Positions 47,252 through 61,233 of a DNA stretch of 64,000 nucleotides are shown in pieces (the stretch's first letter is position 1; each line of letters begins with the position of its first letter). The DNA comes from Zerene cesonia (taxonomy: Eukaryota; Arthropoda; Insecta; Lepidoptera; Pieridae): positions 5,890,001 through 5,954,000 of the forward strand of contig NC_052107.1 in NCBI RefSeq assembly GCF_012273895.1. The letters are read 5' to 3'. Position numbers and translations under genes: made by a program. The notes under the pieces are model-generated. The model was given only the letters and a program-made list of their open reading frames with translations. It made no database searches and was not told the origin of the DNA.

Positions 47252-50200
47252 ATGTCTTCATCCAGTGAGAAGAAGGAATCTTTCGAGGAATTTTATTGCG
47301 AGGTGATATCTCAAACATAATTTTTATGTTTCAAATACTGTTTACTTTATCTTTATAATGTCCGATGGGGAAGTTTATTTTATTAATCACACTTCGCTTA
47401 TCGCACTTCTTTATATATATATATATTGCCAATATTTTAAAGCGTTAATAAAATCAAAATGTGAAAGAGTTTAAACAATAATGTATCATGATCGTAACCC
47501 TGCAGTGATTTAATTTATCATAAGACATCAACTAATTCAAATATTCTTTGCATTTATGTAAGAAAAACATACTTACTATTTCATATTTGGTATATATATT
47601 TGCAGTAATCCCGAGTTGACATGAGTTTTCCATGGTTGTATTTTAGAAACAATAGTTGTGTTCCAGGATAATTTTAGATTAATTACCTTGTTTATATTTA
47701 TTAGGTCAAAGAGATTGAGAAACGAGACTCTGTGTTAACTCCCAAGCAACAGATTGAACGACTATTACGTCCAGGTTCAACATACTTTAATTTGAATCCT
47801 TTTGAAGTTCTGCAAGTGGAACCTGATGCATCTCTCGATGATATCAAGAAAAAATATAGGCGTCTTTCTATACTGGTCCATCCAGATAAAAATATGGTAA
47901 GAAACATAAGTATTCAGACTCATTGTAAGTTTCACTCAGATTAAAAATAATCATTAATACTCTTAAGATGTGCAAAATATCATTTGTATGAAAAAGCTTC
48001 ACACAAAGTATAATGTACAAGCCAATAATTAAACTTCCATATATACCAAGTTTTTAAATTTTGTATAAATATGAATATTTGAAAGAGAAAATGTTTCCTA
48101 TTTTGGTTAGACGGTACCACCGTCAATATTTCATTTTTATCCACAGATTGACACAATGGTTACCGTGAGACCACCTCTGGCACCTGGATATAGGTAAGGC
48201 ATCTGGTACAAGGGTGAGAACATGGAATGAGAGAAAGTATACATGTAAAGATATTTGAAAATGCTCCCACTTGTCTTCTGATTGAATATGCAATTGATAA
48301 CAACATTTGATTAAAGCTGCATTTACTTTTAATTATTTTCTTACAATTTTATTTAATATTTGTAAATTTTTAAATGGACTGTGTATCTTATAATTTATGT
48401 GTTTTAGAATTTTTTATTCTTCTGTGTAAATTTGGTTAAAATTGGTTAAAATTTAAAATGCCATAATTTAAATATAGTTATTAGAGTATAGACAATACAT
48501 ATTACATTACAAAAAGTGGAATTATTGAAAAAATATATGAAAACTGCAATATTTTGCTTTTCATAGCAAATAAAAGGGCTATATTTAAAAATTACCCAAT
48601 CAAATAAAAGCTGTTAGCCAGCTAACAATAGATGATCTATTAGGTGATTAATAGAATAAATTTACTGACACTGATAGGAGGTCTGTGTCCCAGCAGTGGG
48701 AACATGTATGGGCTGATGATGATAAAATAATACCAAACATTATGTGCTGTTAAATGTTCTTCTGGCAAAATATATCAAATTTATCTTAGCTGTAATTATA
48801 TGATGAAAGATTTGTTTATTAATATATATTTATTATTATTCTTTTTAGGATGATGCAGAACGAGCTCAACAAGCATTTGAGATAATAAACCGAGCATGGA
48901 AAACTCTGGAGAATGAAGATTCAAGGAAGAAGTGCTTGGATATTTACCAAGAGGCTAAAGAGCGAACTGACCACATGGTTTGTGTTTTATATTTTTATCT
49001 TTATGTTTTATATATCTTTTAATATAATTATTTTTATGATATATTATCCCCCTTACAAAAAATAAACGATTGAGTATTATAGGTTTGATATGTCTAAGTG
49101 TGCAGTATCTGTAGTTGGCCTCATAGATCTTAAAATGTATGAACTATTTTGATTTGGCTTTTTGTCTGTAATGATTGATAAAAATCACAATATATATGAA
49201 ACATCCATAAAATGGGGCTTAGGTTATGTTTCTAAATTTTAATTCAATGTGTATTATTTAATAGCATTGTCTTTGTTTAAATGGTGTCTAGATATCACAA
49301 ATACTACTCATACTAATAAATTAAATACTAATAATTAAAGTATAAGTGTAATATAAATCTAAAGCCTTAAAATGTATACCATGGTTTATAAAAAGATAAC
49401 TTTCATACGAAAGTAATCAGTTTATTTCCTGTACTCTGAGCTACCACTGCTGCATAACAAAAAATTATATAAATTAATAATTACAGATAGATCAAAAACG
49501 TAAGAAACAGCGGAAGGAAGGGCGTAATGATGAGCCAATACCAGAGGATGATCCAGATAAATATAAACATGCTGTATATGTTATGACTATGAAGGTAAGA
49601 GATTGACATTTATTATTTGCATGATTATTGCATAAATAACATAAATATAAATAAAACTACATGAAAATAACACACGCAAACATTTATACAATCAACAAGT
49701 CATTGGTCTCGGCCAACTCTATCCAAACAGGGCCACACACACATACACATTACATACATATGTATTATCTACATAAAATCTCTTGATTGTTCTAAAAAAT
49801 ATGTCACTATTATTGTTACTTTGCTGAAGGAATGAGACTCACAGTGGTCACGGAATACAGGGCAAGGCACTTGGGTTTTCTTTGATCCCTCCCTGAAGTT
49901 TTTAGCAACCCGCACGAATTGCTTAGGTTCACGGAGGAGCTGGGATGGTTTCAGCTTTGACTGGTTACCCCCCATCCTTTTCTTTTCACGCAAAATAGGC
50001 GCATGACGTCGAGTTACGGAAACGTGCCCCTATTATTTAATCATTTTTTATTAACATATTCATATATTAATTTCAGTTGTTTGCTGATATGGAACGCAAG
50101 CGGCAACACTTGGAGACGCGAGATATGGAGGAGAGGAAACGAAAGCGTGAAGCTGAAATTGAACAGGAGGAACAAATGTCGTTGGAAAAGGAGTGGGCTA

Positions 50201-51152
50201 AGAACTTTGAGGTTGTATTATGATACATATAAAAAAATACACACAGATAAAAGAAAAAGCAACAAAAAAATTCCAATATATGTATTGTAATTTTTTTGTT
50301 GTTTTTACTTTTATGCATATGTATCAAAAATTACAAATGAATTTGTTAACTAATACTCCTAAATTGATTCTAATCAAATTTGCACACCATGTGCAGTTTG
50401 ATCCAACGTCAAAGATGTGACGGTTGTTATTATTGCAATTACGATAAATGACTATCCGGGTGGAGCCGGAGCGTGAAGCTAGTAGACTATATAAATAAAG
50501 TAAAAAGTGCCGGTAAATGAAATGGGGGTTGTTATTTTTTTCTCGCCTAGCAATATGGATATAAAATGAAAGGGCGTAAAAAAACCATTATAACAAAACT
50601 AAAAACATGGCAGTCGGGTTCATAATAATAATAATAATCCTTGTTATAATTATTAGTCTTGATGTGAGATAATTGAATGGTCCAGCTAAGGTACCACAGT
50701 AATATATGTAATCCAGATAGAAACTCATCAATATGATCATCAGCACTCCAATAGACACTTCTCATCAGGATCTATCGTTTCTAATAGAAAATGCTTATGG
50801 AATTCATACAAAACTAGAAAGCTGGCTACAACAGATCACAATCATTGAAATCCGTTCATCCGTTCTTTAGTTTTAAGTAGTGAAGCTAATTGTATGAGTA
50901 ATCACATTATGACTCTTTTGTGCATATAGATATTTCAAAAACTATTTCGCTATATATGCTAGCAGTATTTATTGAAATAAATAAACAAAAATATACATTA
51001 TTTTCATTAAAATTAATATATTTATTTTCCAGGAATCTCGTCAAAACCGCGTGGACAGTTGGAAAACTTTTCAGTCGACCAGCGGAAAGGAGAAGAAGAA
51101 AAAGAAAATTTTGGGTTTCAAGCCGCCCAAACCGAAACCCGAGAGTAGATAA
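47252..51152 (+). CDS. DNAJC8: DnaJ homolog subfamily C member 8 (six exons, complete)
   Basis: J-domain co-chaperone of 244 residues (human protein 253), a nuclear protein associated with spliceosomes and SR-protein kinase in vertebrates. Exons are 47252-47302, 47705-47896, 48849-48977, 49487-49594, 50077-50211 and 51033-51152; all introns are phase 0. Recognised by the family block VKEIEKRDSVLTPKQQIERL, then RPGS-YFNLNPFEVLQ leading into the J domain, with the HPD motif at 76-78 (LVHPDKN). A charged coiled region with RKRQHLETRDMEERKRKRE-type repeats follows. The conserved C-terminal block ESRQNRVDSWKTFQ leads to a lysine-rich tail. The donor of intron 5 is GAG|GTTGTA, weak, but required by the family alignment. 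Intron 2 carries a SINE tail. The function is transferred from the family; the assignment itself is very secure. Confidence 0.96.
48661..48725 (+). mobile_element. SINE 3' fragment in DNAJC8 intron 2
   Basis: TAGGAGGTCTGTGTCCCAGC, AGTGGGAACATGTATGGGCT then GATGATGATA, the same tail family as the SINE at 36862-37110. Confidence 0.6.
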
Positions 51153-54100
51153 GACGCATTTTAACGAAATTCTTTATTTTTCGATTGCTGTTCTAATACA
51201 TTTTAAATTTTAAAGTATTGTTATTATTACAACAAAGCTGTGAACTTAAAAGCTGGATACTATTGATAATTTAAAAATTACTGCACTTTTTGGAATCATC
51301 GTTTATTAATATTTAGGTAAAGTCCATACTGTAAAGTTTTCAATTAAAAATTCGTACATAAATCGTCACGATTCTCAATAGAGTATGTCCATTGACTATA
51401 TATTTTTTCTTACTGACTGTACATCTATAATTGTGTTTACAAGTTTGTTCTATGTATTATTACATAATATTCTGATCGCCTTTAAATATAATTAGAATTA
51501 GGGAATTGTTTAACATCTCTAGACCTATATGCAAAATACCTCGAAAGAAAATAATGCTGTTTGAAACCACTGTGATGTTTTACAGATGTGACAAGCAATA
51601 CTGACTTAATGCTAGGCTGTTATTTTGCGTTGATGAGGTATTTTGGAAAAAGAAAATATCCATGATTATTGAAGACATCTAGAAACATAGCTGGCTCAAT
51701 AGCGTCAGCAGAGATGTCATTTAATGATTTTTTCGAATTTGGATTTAAACTTCTGTAATTCTTAGGAAAGCGAAGATTCCCGGTTTAGTCATTAAATTTT
51801 GATAAAAAAAATAATTGCTTTTATTTATAGAATTTAACGTATATTCAATACATATACCTACATAACAATAGTATTCCTTGAGTAGTAATATTCCTTGTGT
51901 ATTCATTATTTTTGTCACCCTTTATATAAAATATGTAAATATAAAGAAAACAAAAAGAGTAATAAACCATGCATAGATATCTTATAAACACTAAATATCC
52001 CGCCTAGTGATATCGAAGACTGAATTGAACTGTTATTTTTATTCTACCGTTGTCCTATTTTGGAAGTAACAAGGGATACAACATTTTACCGGTTTGGAAG
52101 TGTCTCTCGCGAACCATTCAGTTTATATATATGATATCAGAAACCTCGATATAATTTTGCAGACCTATCCATAGATACCCAAAACATATGGATTTTATGA
52201 AGAAAAATTTGAGGTTCTTTCTATGTACGGAATGCTCAAAAATTATTGTTTTTTTTTTCCAAGTTTCAACAGTACAGTTCTTATATTTTCTGTAAAAAGT
52301 GGCTGTGAGATACGGACGGACAGAGAAACATGACGGATCTATGAGTTCCGTTTTTTGCCATTTGGCTTCAGAACCCTAAAAATAGAATATGAACCATTTC
52401 CTAGAAAACATGTTTTTCCATATCATGCCATCTGTAGAGAAACATGAGGGCACCTGTTTTCGTTTGTCGTATTTAAATTAATATAAGGTCGTAACGTTGA
52501 CCTTTATTAGGTAATTTATGCTTGAATATGGCAACCCGATCAATAATTATTACGCAATGACGCATATAGACGCAAAACATGTACCGATAATGAATTTTGG
52601 ACTCGAAGTTTAATCAAAAATTAATTGTTTCCACTTCCTCTTAACCTTTAATTTATATGATGATAACGACGGCAAGAGAAGAATTTAATGTAACGTGTAA
52701 AGCTTTATGAACATCTTGATCTAGCATAAAACGATTTCGTAATACAATGGTTTGCAAGGAGTAATTTTACAGGAGCAGGATACAATTTAATATTATTGTC
52801 AGATGTTATGGTACGTTAAATTTAACGGCTACTTTTATCAACATAAAAAAGTTTAAGAGATTTTAGTTTGTTTCTTAGAGCTAATCTCAAGACATCAGAG
52901 CATCAATGCAAAATGTTGCCAATACTTTCTACAAAAAGATTACCGACGTCCTTGGTAGGTATCAAAATTCTAAAATGCTTCCTATCAAACACACAGAATC
53001 ATGCAACCTACGGAGTCATTGAGTAAGAAAACCAAGAAACATTATAGTCGAGTTGAGAACCTCCTTCCTTTTTGGACATATTAAACAAAAAAAAAAGAGT
53101 TGTTAAAATTGTATGGGTTAGTTAACAAAATGTTCATATGTATTTTGAGGAGTTTTAACAACTTTAATCTACGGGAAACTTGAAACACCAACGAGGTTGC
53201 GGTCAACGAAGATATAACTAACGTATAATATGGTAATACGCTTCTGTGCCCGATTTATAGATTATTTAATATCCAATGTACCGATTTTTACAATTTGATG
53301 TGGTTTGACGTAAACAAGGAAAATGATTATTTAATGTTTATTGCAATTATGGCATCCGTTATTCATACACCCTTCACCGAGTTCAAGATAGTTGAATTTT
53401 TCATAGAATTTAGTCTCAAATTGGCTTATTTATTTAAAAAACACATAACACACTAGGTACCATACGATACAAGTACATATCCCAATTTGATCGACATTTA
53501 TGTTAAAACATAATATTTAATCTTTTTAATCTTCATAATTTCATATAGCATATTGCATTCAACGCTACTCGCGTGAATACACCCCGTGTGCTAAAAATTT
53601 TATGTCCATTAGAAAAGTGAGAGAGAAAAGTGCACGCGTCATATTTGCTTGTCCAAACAAATTGGTGCGAGCGGTGGACCCCCCCAGCAGCGGCGGCCGG
53701 TGCCGACGCCACAAGTACCTAGGTATCCGGTACACACAAATCCATTTAACCCAATATAATATTCGCATTACGCACCCTACCTTTAAAAATCTTGAAAGGG
53801 TAAGAGATTAATGCCAGGTCTCTTCTAACCCTCAGTTCGTTATATCCCACCATGTCCAAAAAAATTTAAGACGGTTACATAAACGGACAGAATGGATAAA
53901 ATTGTTATAGTCACATACTGGTAATGTGTGAATTTATTTTGTATGCGCTCTAACATAAGATTAATTTTATGAGGAGCCCAAATAATGGAATTACATTTCA
54001 ACTGGCTCCTTATTAGAGTGTTGTATAAATTGATTGATTGATGTCATGACCGAGTGCTTGATGCTATGTATGTGCCACCGCCGAAACTGGCCGCTGATAA

Positions 54101-54640
54101 ATTAAGGAATGGGCCGATAGACTGAAGCTATTGCTATTGAACGTTTCGTAGAAGCTCGATATCTCGGGATCGATTTCGATGAAAATCTCCCATGTCATTT
54201 CATCATTATTCATGCCAATTTTTGCTGAGTGTGAGACTAGGTAGCGTTGTGTGATATAACGTTTGAGAAAGTCTAAAATGTCATAGGTATTTAAGTAATG
54301 ATAACGGATTTACTTTAAAACAATTTCTTATAAACATAAATATTTTAAATGAAACATGTTAACATTGTTTAATACCTAAAACCTCAAAAAAGGTTTGTTG
54401 CGTTTGAGTTACAATCATGATACTATGTTGTCAATTAGAAAGATTAAAAATTAATTTATACTCAAATATGTATCATTATATTGTCATTTGAAAAATTAGA
54501 GGAAAGTTGTAAATTGTAATACCACAGCACTGCCATTCATAAAATAAAATTGAATTGAATAAATTGTAATACGACGTCTCAATTAAAATGCGTACTGCAA
54601 TAATAAGTGTACGAAAACGTTTCATGGGACTAATCCAACA
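51153..54640. other. 3' flank of DNAJC8 and gene-free DNA
   Basis: No canonical AATAAA occurs close to the DNAJC8 stop; the first clear one I see is near 51961, so the 3' UTR may be long. A GC-rich patch at 53665-53715 (GCAGCGGCGGCCGGTGCCG) stands out but has no supported frame. Confidence 0.45.
52165..52385 (+). mobile_element. Dispersed repeat ending in 'GTTCCGTTTTTTGCCATTTGG'-type tail
   Basis: Begins ATAGATACCCAAAACATATG, then AAGTTTCAACAGTACAGTTC, GTGGCTGTGAGATACGGACG and ends TTGCCATTTGGCTTCAGAAC, CCTAAAAA. A very common lepidopteran repeat; its class is uncertain. Confidence 0.5.
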
Positions 54641-54834
54641 GAAAATGTATTCTAATAAATCGAGTAAGAATGCTTATTTTACACCATATTACACTTTTAG
54701 TTAATGGTTTAAATTGGCGTCTCCATACTCAAACATTTTATTACCATTCCACTTTAGTATTCGCAATACATTATCAAACTTTGAGAAATTTACGCTGGAT
54801 TGAGATGTTTCAACGCGGTAAAATGAAACTTTCG

Positions 54835-55070
54835 ACATGTTTTCAGACACACCCATACAGACTCTAGGCACCGCTATGTGGTGGACGTTACATTTAGGTA
54901 CCCGAACTAAACGGTTCGATTCCACATTCTTTATTTATTTTATGTTCGAAGTTCGAACCCCAAAAGATTGGAACATGCTTCCTGATTCATGCTTTCATGA
55001 GACCTCATCTCAGCTTACCATCAGGCGAGATCGTGGTCAAGCGCTGCCCTATTATGAATAAAAAGAAACA
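54835..55070 (+). mobile_element. LINE (jockey/R1-type) reverse transcriptase C-terminal remnant
   Basis: Fragment of a LINE ORF2 end: CACCCATACAGACTCTAGGC, then a diverged R-TKRFDSTFF segment and TPKDWNMLPDS (compare the common 'WN-LP' motif of this end), and the tail CTTACCATCAGGCGAGATCG before AATAAAAAG. The frame is broken and carries an internal block of changes; no element is complete. Confidence 0.55.
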
Positions 55071-55483
55071 CACAAAAACCATATCAAAAAAACCAATCAA
55101 AAGTGACGTGAAAGAATGTCTTTCTTTACACACTTTCTTTATGTGTTATTTTGTATTCGATGTGATATAGATAATATTAGTATTTAAGGATAGAGTTATA
55201 GATAGGTATTATTTGTACTTGGTAATTCTGAAAGTATATTTCTTATCTGAAATTCTTTATAAAATCAACGACACTCAAAGTTTTTATATTCATTTCGCAT
55301 TTTCAATTTTCGATTCGACTTACGCATCAATTGTTGTAATAATTCCGGATCCATACATTTTTATCGATTTGGAATTTGAAATTATCTATATATTAAGTAC
55401 TAGCGTACCTCTAACGTACTTACCACAAAATTTGAGATGAAATTAATGTCTTAATATGGTAACCTATAATTGTATTTTTACGA

Positions 55484-56885
55484 ATGCTCACCACGTCTCC
55501 ATTTGAAGCATACTGTCCTCCACACATGAACGAGCTGCCTGTACCGTGCGGGCCCTGGGACCCGTGGTATAAAGCAAAGCAGAGTTTCTACACGAAGCAC
55601 CTTGTAGCTGGTATTGTTTGGTGAGTTTTTTTTTGTACAATATGATGAAGAGATTTACTGCGCAGTTAATAATGTTTTTCTGAAACCAATTAAATCTTTG
55701 AGACACCGTATCCAGGCAGTGTAATGCAAATAATGGCTATTATTTTGAACAGTTGGTCGATTAAAGTTAAAAATTAACTGTAAATAAGTTGCGGTATGCT
55801 ATTAGTTTACAAAATTCGTTCATTATATGAGACACAATCGATTAGTGTAATAATACATTATACTTACTCTGTTCTTTTTTCAAATCAGATCAAGAATAAA
55901 AAAGAAGTTGCTCGAATTAGCGCTTTCAATCAAAGTCGTAGATATAATTAGTATAGTTGCCACTATAAATATGAAAATTAAACGATATACAACAATGTTC
56001 TCTTATATTCCTTTTACTACCGGGAAATTGTACACAGGAAAACATTTTAATTAGGAAATAAGCCTCGAACGAGGAATCCAAAAAATTAATTGTTAAGATG
56101 AAATACTTCGAGGTTAATTTGCCATCGCCCTTGGGGCGCTTTTATTTAAAAACAAATGGATACTTACTGTAACACGAGTATCTCTAAATTTAGGGTAACT
56201 GAATAATATGTAGGCAGTCGCTTGATAAAAACTAACCACCATTATGTTGTAAAATAAGTAGTATGTAATATTATATATATTTGTTTCATTTATTTATTTA
56301 TCTATTTATTTATTTGAATATATGTATTATATTATATATTTATAGTATTATCATGTGTATATTACATATCATCTTGATTCTCAATTGTACGTAAATATTA
56401 ATTAGTATTGTATATTACTTATATTTGTGTGTGTGTAATTATAGTATTACTAATTGTATGTTTCATTGGTTTAACTTTTTACCTACCTCCTTTTAAGTAT
56501 TTTTGTTTCACACTTGTTCTGTTGGTTGCCTGGAAGAGATCACTTGTAAGTGATAATGCCGCCTTCTGTGCTGTATGTTTTAGCTTAAGTTTTATTTTAT
56601 TTATTTCTGCTGCGTTGACAGCACAATAAAGTGTTTAAAATAAATATAAAGACCGCCTGTTGTGCTCCTATAGTCTATTTATAGAATTTATATCTGTATG
56701 ACTTGGTGCACAAAAAAGTATTTCAATTTGATTTGAATTTATAATCATAATTTCCATGATACAGGTGGTTACTATCCCTCGGCTTGGCTCTGTACACAGA
56801 AAGCATCTATTTGAACTTTAGTCCGCCAGCGCAGCCCGGCCCGCCTAGTGACATGGTGGAAGAATGTGACGATTCAGATTCTTAG
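55484..56885 (+). CDS. Small single-pass membrane protein, 85 residues (two exons)
   Basis: Exons 55484-55620 and 56765-56885 join at donor TTG|GTGAGT and acceptor GATACAG|G, completing a Trp codon. N-terminal half: MLTTSPFEAYCPPHMNELPV followed by PCGPWDPWYKAKQSFYTKH, rich in P, W and aromatics. Residues 40-57 form one hydrophobic helix (LVAGIVWWLLSLGLALYT). Residues 65-73 are proline-rich and the end is acidic (EECDDSDS). An AATAAA follows 28 bases after the stop. Exon GC content is far above the surroundings. I do not recognise the family. Size, one helix and charged tail would suit a mitochondrial inner-membrane accessory or ER small protein, but this is a guess. The intron contains a dispersed repeat at 56516-56645. 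Confidence 0.75.
56516..56645 (+). mobile_element. Dispersed repeat 3' end in an intron
   Basis: GTTGGTTGCCTGGAAGAGAT, then a short stem (CACTTGTAAGTG) and GCACAATAAAGTG: a common lepidopteran retroelement 3' end. It explains the hydrophobic open frame 56408-56629 and lies in the intron of the small membrane-protein gene. Confidence 0.5.
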
Positions 56886-57774
56886 ACTTACACTTCGTGT
56901 AGAAATTAGATTAAATAAATGATTAAAGCTTTTAACTATATATGCTTTTGATTTTAATAAAAAAGCAATAGTTGTTCGCCCGCCTCCGCCTCGCTTAGTC
57001 ACTTAGGAATAATGCCGCTATCTAGCAAACTAATGTTGAAACAATTTTTGAAACCGACCCAGCTTTGTTTGAAATCATTGCATACTATACAAATGTTTGC
57101 TCTTTATAAGCTTATACATGCTAACATTCAAAATAATAAAATAAATATATGGTAGTAGGGTCTTAAATTAACGACACAATTTGAAATTTCCGGGTTATAT
57201 TCTTGTTGAAATTAATAAAAAATATCTATCTTACGGCATTGCAAAGCTTATTTTCTATAAAAACTTTAATAACAAATTATTTTAAAATTAATTTAATAAT
57301 AATCTTGTTCTATATATATAGCATTACATTTTTAAGAATCAAACAAATAGAATACATAATAGACATTATCCAAGCCATGCACGAGAAGTAATAAAAAGTT
57401 CTTAATTTGGCTATAAAAACATTTGCCACTATATCTTCAAACATTCTGGAAGTTATGCAATAAAATAGCCTTAATCGAATTAGTTTTGAATTTATCAAGT
57501 AATCATCAGTATAATAACACTGATGTACCTAATATAAGGGCTATTGCCTAAGGGTGAGTATATATTTGAGCATTCCCTTGTACCCAAGATAAATCTTAAG
57601 AAGCAAATATCTATCTGCTTTGTTAGATGATTTTAATAATATAATTAATATAATATATATAACACATACGTTGGTGTAACATTTGGTTTAACAATAACAA
57701 ATATGTATGTTTAACATTTCACCGAGCAAAAGCACGCAGGCGACATCAAATTGGTGATTGCATAATTATTTTTA

Positions 57775-57865
57775 ACAAGAATCTAAACCACCTTCAAATG
57801 GTCAGAACTAGATCAAATTTATATGGGACCACACATGGCAGGTACCAGCTTTCAAATATAAAAAG
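57775..57865 (+). mobile_element. Dispersed repeat fragment
   Basis: CACCTTCAAATGGTCAGAAC, ATATGGGACCACACATGGCA and GGTACCAGCTTTCAAATAT are blocks of a known widespread lepidopteran repeat. It explains the open frame 57798-57989. Confidence 0.4.
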
Positions 57866-58261
57866 AATCATAATGAATATTCTTTATTGGAAACGGAAAC
57901 TATGCCTATGCCGCGCCAAAACTGTCTTCTCCATAAAAATAGAAATTAAGACACTTATAAAATGTGTGGTATCGCCCATAGCATACTAAAATTTAGGGTT
58001 TAATTTTTCAGTAAGAAGAAACTACCTTCTCTTAAATCTACGTATTCAAATAGGATGCATTCTTTCTTTCTAATAGGTTATATCTATTTGGGTTTGCTTG
58101 ACTCTTGTTATTATATTTCCCAAGGGTTGGTTACATAATATTCAACTCTTGGTTGGCTATCCACGCTAGAAAAAAATGATAAAATTTCTATTATTATGCT
58201 TACTTCAAGTTATGACACATTGATTTAGGGTAAGAATAAGGGAAAAATAATACAACCAATT

Positions 58262-61233
58262 CAATTTTGAAAACAATATCAAATTTAATACATAAATAAC
58301 ATTTATGTACTCCTACATACAGGTTTTGTCTACATATTTACATTTAACACATAACTTTTTCTACCTTAGCTAATTTACCGTAGACTTTTACGTTAAAGTA
58401 ATTTTTAATTACAATAAAAAATTAATAATATACCAAAAATAAAAACAACAAAAAAGATTTCAGCATCGTTCCTTTGAAGAACAATGCAAAACATAGGAAA
58501 AAACATTCTACTAAATAAGTTAAACATACGAGACAACAGACGTCTTACAGAAAGTCAAATGATATAACTAAACCTTGGTAATTTTTATACTTTATATGTA
58601 CCTAAAACTCATTAAACGAACACTGGTCAATTTCACGTTACAATAATTCATCCACATAACACAAGGTACGTGTACCCAAATTAACTACCTATAACATACT
58701 GCACTACTGGAGTCATAGCATAGTTCATACGCATCGCAGACCCTAGATCGTATTAATATGAGTGACCTTGACTTTACTAAGTACCAACTAATGTATTTTG
58801 ATGATTCAATAATAATAATTAATCCGTAATTTCACTAACTGGTCATAACTTTAAAATGGTTCATTCATATGATTTGAAAAATTAATTTTTCAGGCATTAG
58901 TGATTCTCCTCATGCATCGTCAAATTTTGCTTATTTGATGGGTCATATTGATAGTGTGTTTATTTTACAATTTCATTATTGATAATATGCGTAAAAAATA
59001 ACCCAATTATATAATACATAGCTAATTTATTACTTTTAAAAGCAATAAACATCACTTTGACAATCAAAGCGATTATCGAACCAAAATTATCACAAATCTT
59101 AACTACAACACCGATTTTTATATAAAAAAAGATTGTTTCATTACCAAATAAATCAATTTACTATGTTCTTCGACTAAAGACCTTAGACCTATAAGCACAG
59201 ACTCATTAGATCCTTACTTAATTGACCACATGGATTGACATAGCGCCTGCCTCTGCATCGATGTTACGAGCAAATTAATCCACACCTAAAACTGTTAAAA
59301 GACACGACAAAATTTCATATTACAGTCGGCGTCGAACGTGGATTATTTTGCTAATGTTATCGATTCCTAACTCGTATAACATTATTTTATAATGGTCAAC
59401 AACCTTATAAACCTATCTAACGTGAGATACCTCCGTGGATGCGAGTCACCTAACATTGAATCCCTACTTATACTTAACATACATTCATATTTGTGTCGCG
59501 TTATAACATGTACTGAATATTTGGCTATAAACTTAATCTTATAGATTCTGATGTCGGACATTCAATTAAAGTATAAAAGTAACTCAATTTATCTACATTA
59601 TATTTACAAGTAAAACATTTTTATGCAACCTCTGCCTAAATATGGCAAAGAACACAGTTTCGTTTTTATAATTAATTTTGTACGATGATTTCAATTACGA
59701 ATACACGAATGTTAATAAAATATTAAATATTTGTTTTAAAATGCGCTATATAATATTTAACTATAGCACCAATATCAGCTGTATGTAAAATGTAACAAAA
59801 AGGGATTTTTCTTACAAAAAATAATAATAAGAGGCAAAAAATAATGCTCTCCTCATAACATGGACGCCAAATATAATAAGAATTGACTTACTTACATTTA
59901 CAGTAAAGTTGTTGAATTGAACACTTACTGGCTAAATCTATCACAAATAGTCCACTGAGGTAATTAATAGAGTGAACTCCTAACAGGCCTTTGCATGTAT
60001 GTACTTAAACAGCGGTGGAATTATTCATTACAATAAACGCGACATTTTTGCGTATCATATGCACAATGACACTTCAACCGCAACGTAAGACATATTTTTG
60101 TATAAATAAACATTTTACAATAATATGGCTTTACGCGATAATTATCAACGGTTTTGAATTATATGATGAAGCGTGTCGAGGAAAATATTGTCATTTTCCT
60201 CTGCCGTAACCACCACTGTAATCACTTGCATGTTTAAAAGTAGCTGTCACAAGAGATGACATCAAATATTGAGTTTGTTTCATGATTGTACAGCTAATAT
60301 TCCATGTATCCTTTGTTGCCATACGGCTAGACATATCGATGCTGGCCGCAAAAGACGCTTAATTAGAACTTATTAATTATTCGGGACTAGAGGTCTGACT
60401 ATTCATTTTTCACGTCAACACCAGACATAACATAGTGTCCCATATGTATATTATGATGAAACCTTCAACAAACAACAATGAGCATTAAAACATCGCAACT
60501 ATTTTTACAAACAGGCACTATTATCAACAATTTTACAATGTACCCACTACAATTGTGTCTATTATACTTTACTGTTCCTAAATAAAGCATGATTTTGGCG
60601 TCGAAATTGTTGAGCAATTTATTGGTACTTCATAAATTTTTGGTTACATATGGCAATCGTAAAAATATATATGACGTTATTATATTGTTATTCTATTTGA
60701 ATTAAACAGCGGGGTTTGAAATGTTATAACTTATAACCATTTAATTACATATGTTATGTACTAGAATGCATCGTAAATATGTCTGGAATTAAATTGTTAT
60801 ATACACGTTATATGGTTATATTACGCCATATTATGCATTTTACGGTTGAACCTGAAGTAGGAATTCCTTAATATCAAATTGGAAACCAATTATAAAACTG
60901 ATGTTTGTATATTTTACAAAATTACTTCCTTAGATATAATTATATGTAAACATAATTGGCCCATCTGTATCCGAAGATGTAAAATTAAAAGCTAAAATGG
61001 CAATGATAACTGAGCTCGAAGCCCTTTTCGTCACTAACATAAATTTAAGCTTAATATTGAAACAAATAAAATTACTATAAATAATCGACGGGAGAACTAT
61101 AATGGGAATTAATTATACATCGATTACTTAACTTACGCGATGTCACATAACCTTAATGATAAAAAAGTTGAATAATTGAATAAGAATGATTCACTTTGAT
61201 CGACTTATATTCATATCTTCAAAAATACACGTA
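58262..61233 (-). other. AT-rich, repeat-poor tract: possible long 3' UTR
   Basis: Nearly 3 kb without any open frame worth reporting and without the repeat families that litter the rest of the window. Read on the minus strand it follows the probable terminal exon at 61234-61322. ATTAAA occurs at its far end (minus, 58284-58289), and two Pumilio-type TGTAAATA motifs are present (minus, 58335-58342 and 59601-59608). This fits a long 3' UTR, but no transcript evidence is available. Confidence 0.3.

Noticed and set aside
47701..47907. 68-codon minus-strand frame
   Set aside because: Antisense shadow of DNAJC8 exon 2.
53602..53811. 69-codon frame with a Pro/Gly/Arg-rich centre
   Set aside because: Only the GC-rich patch at 53665-53715 gives it coding appearance; an equal frame exists on the other strand.
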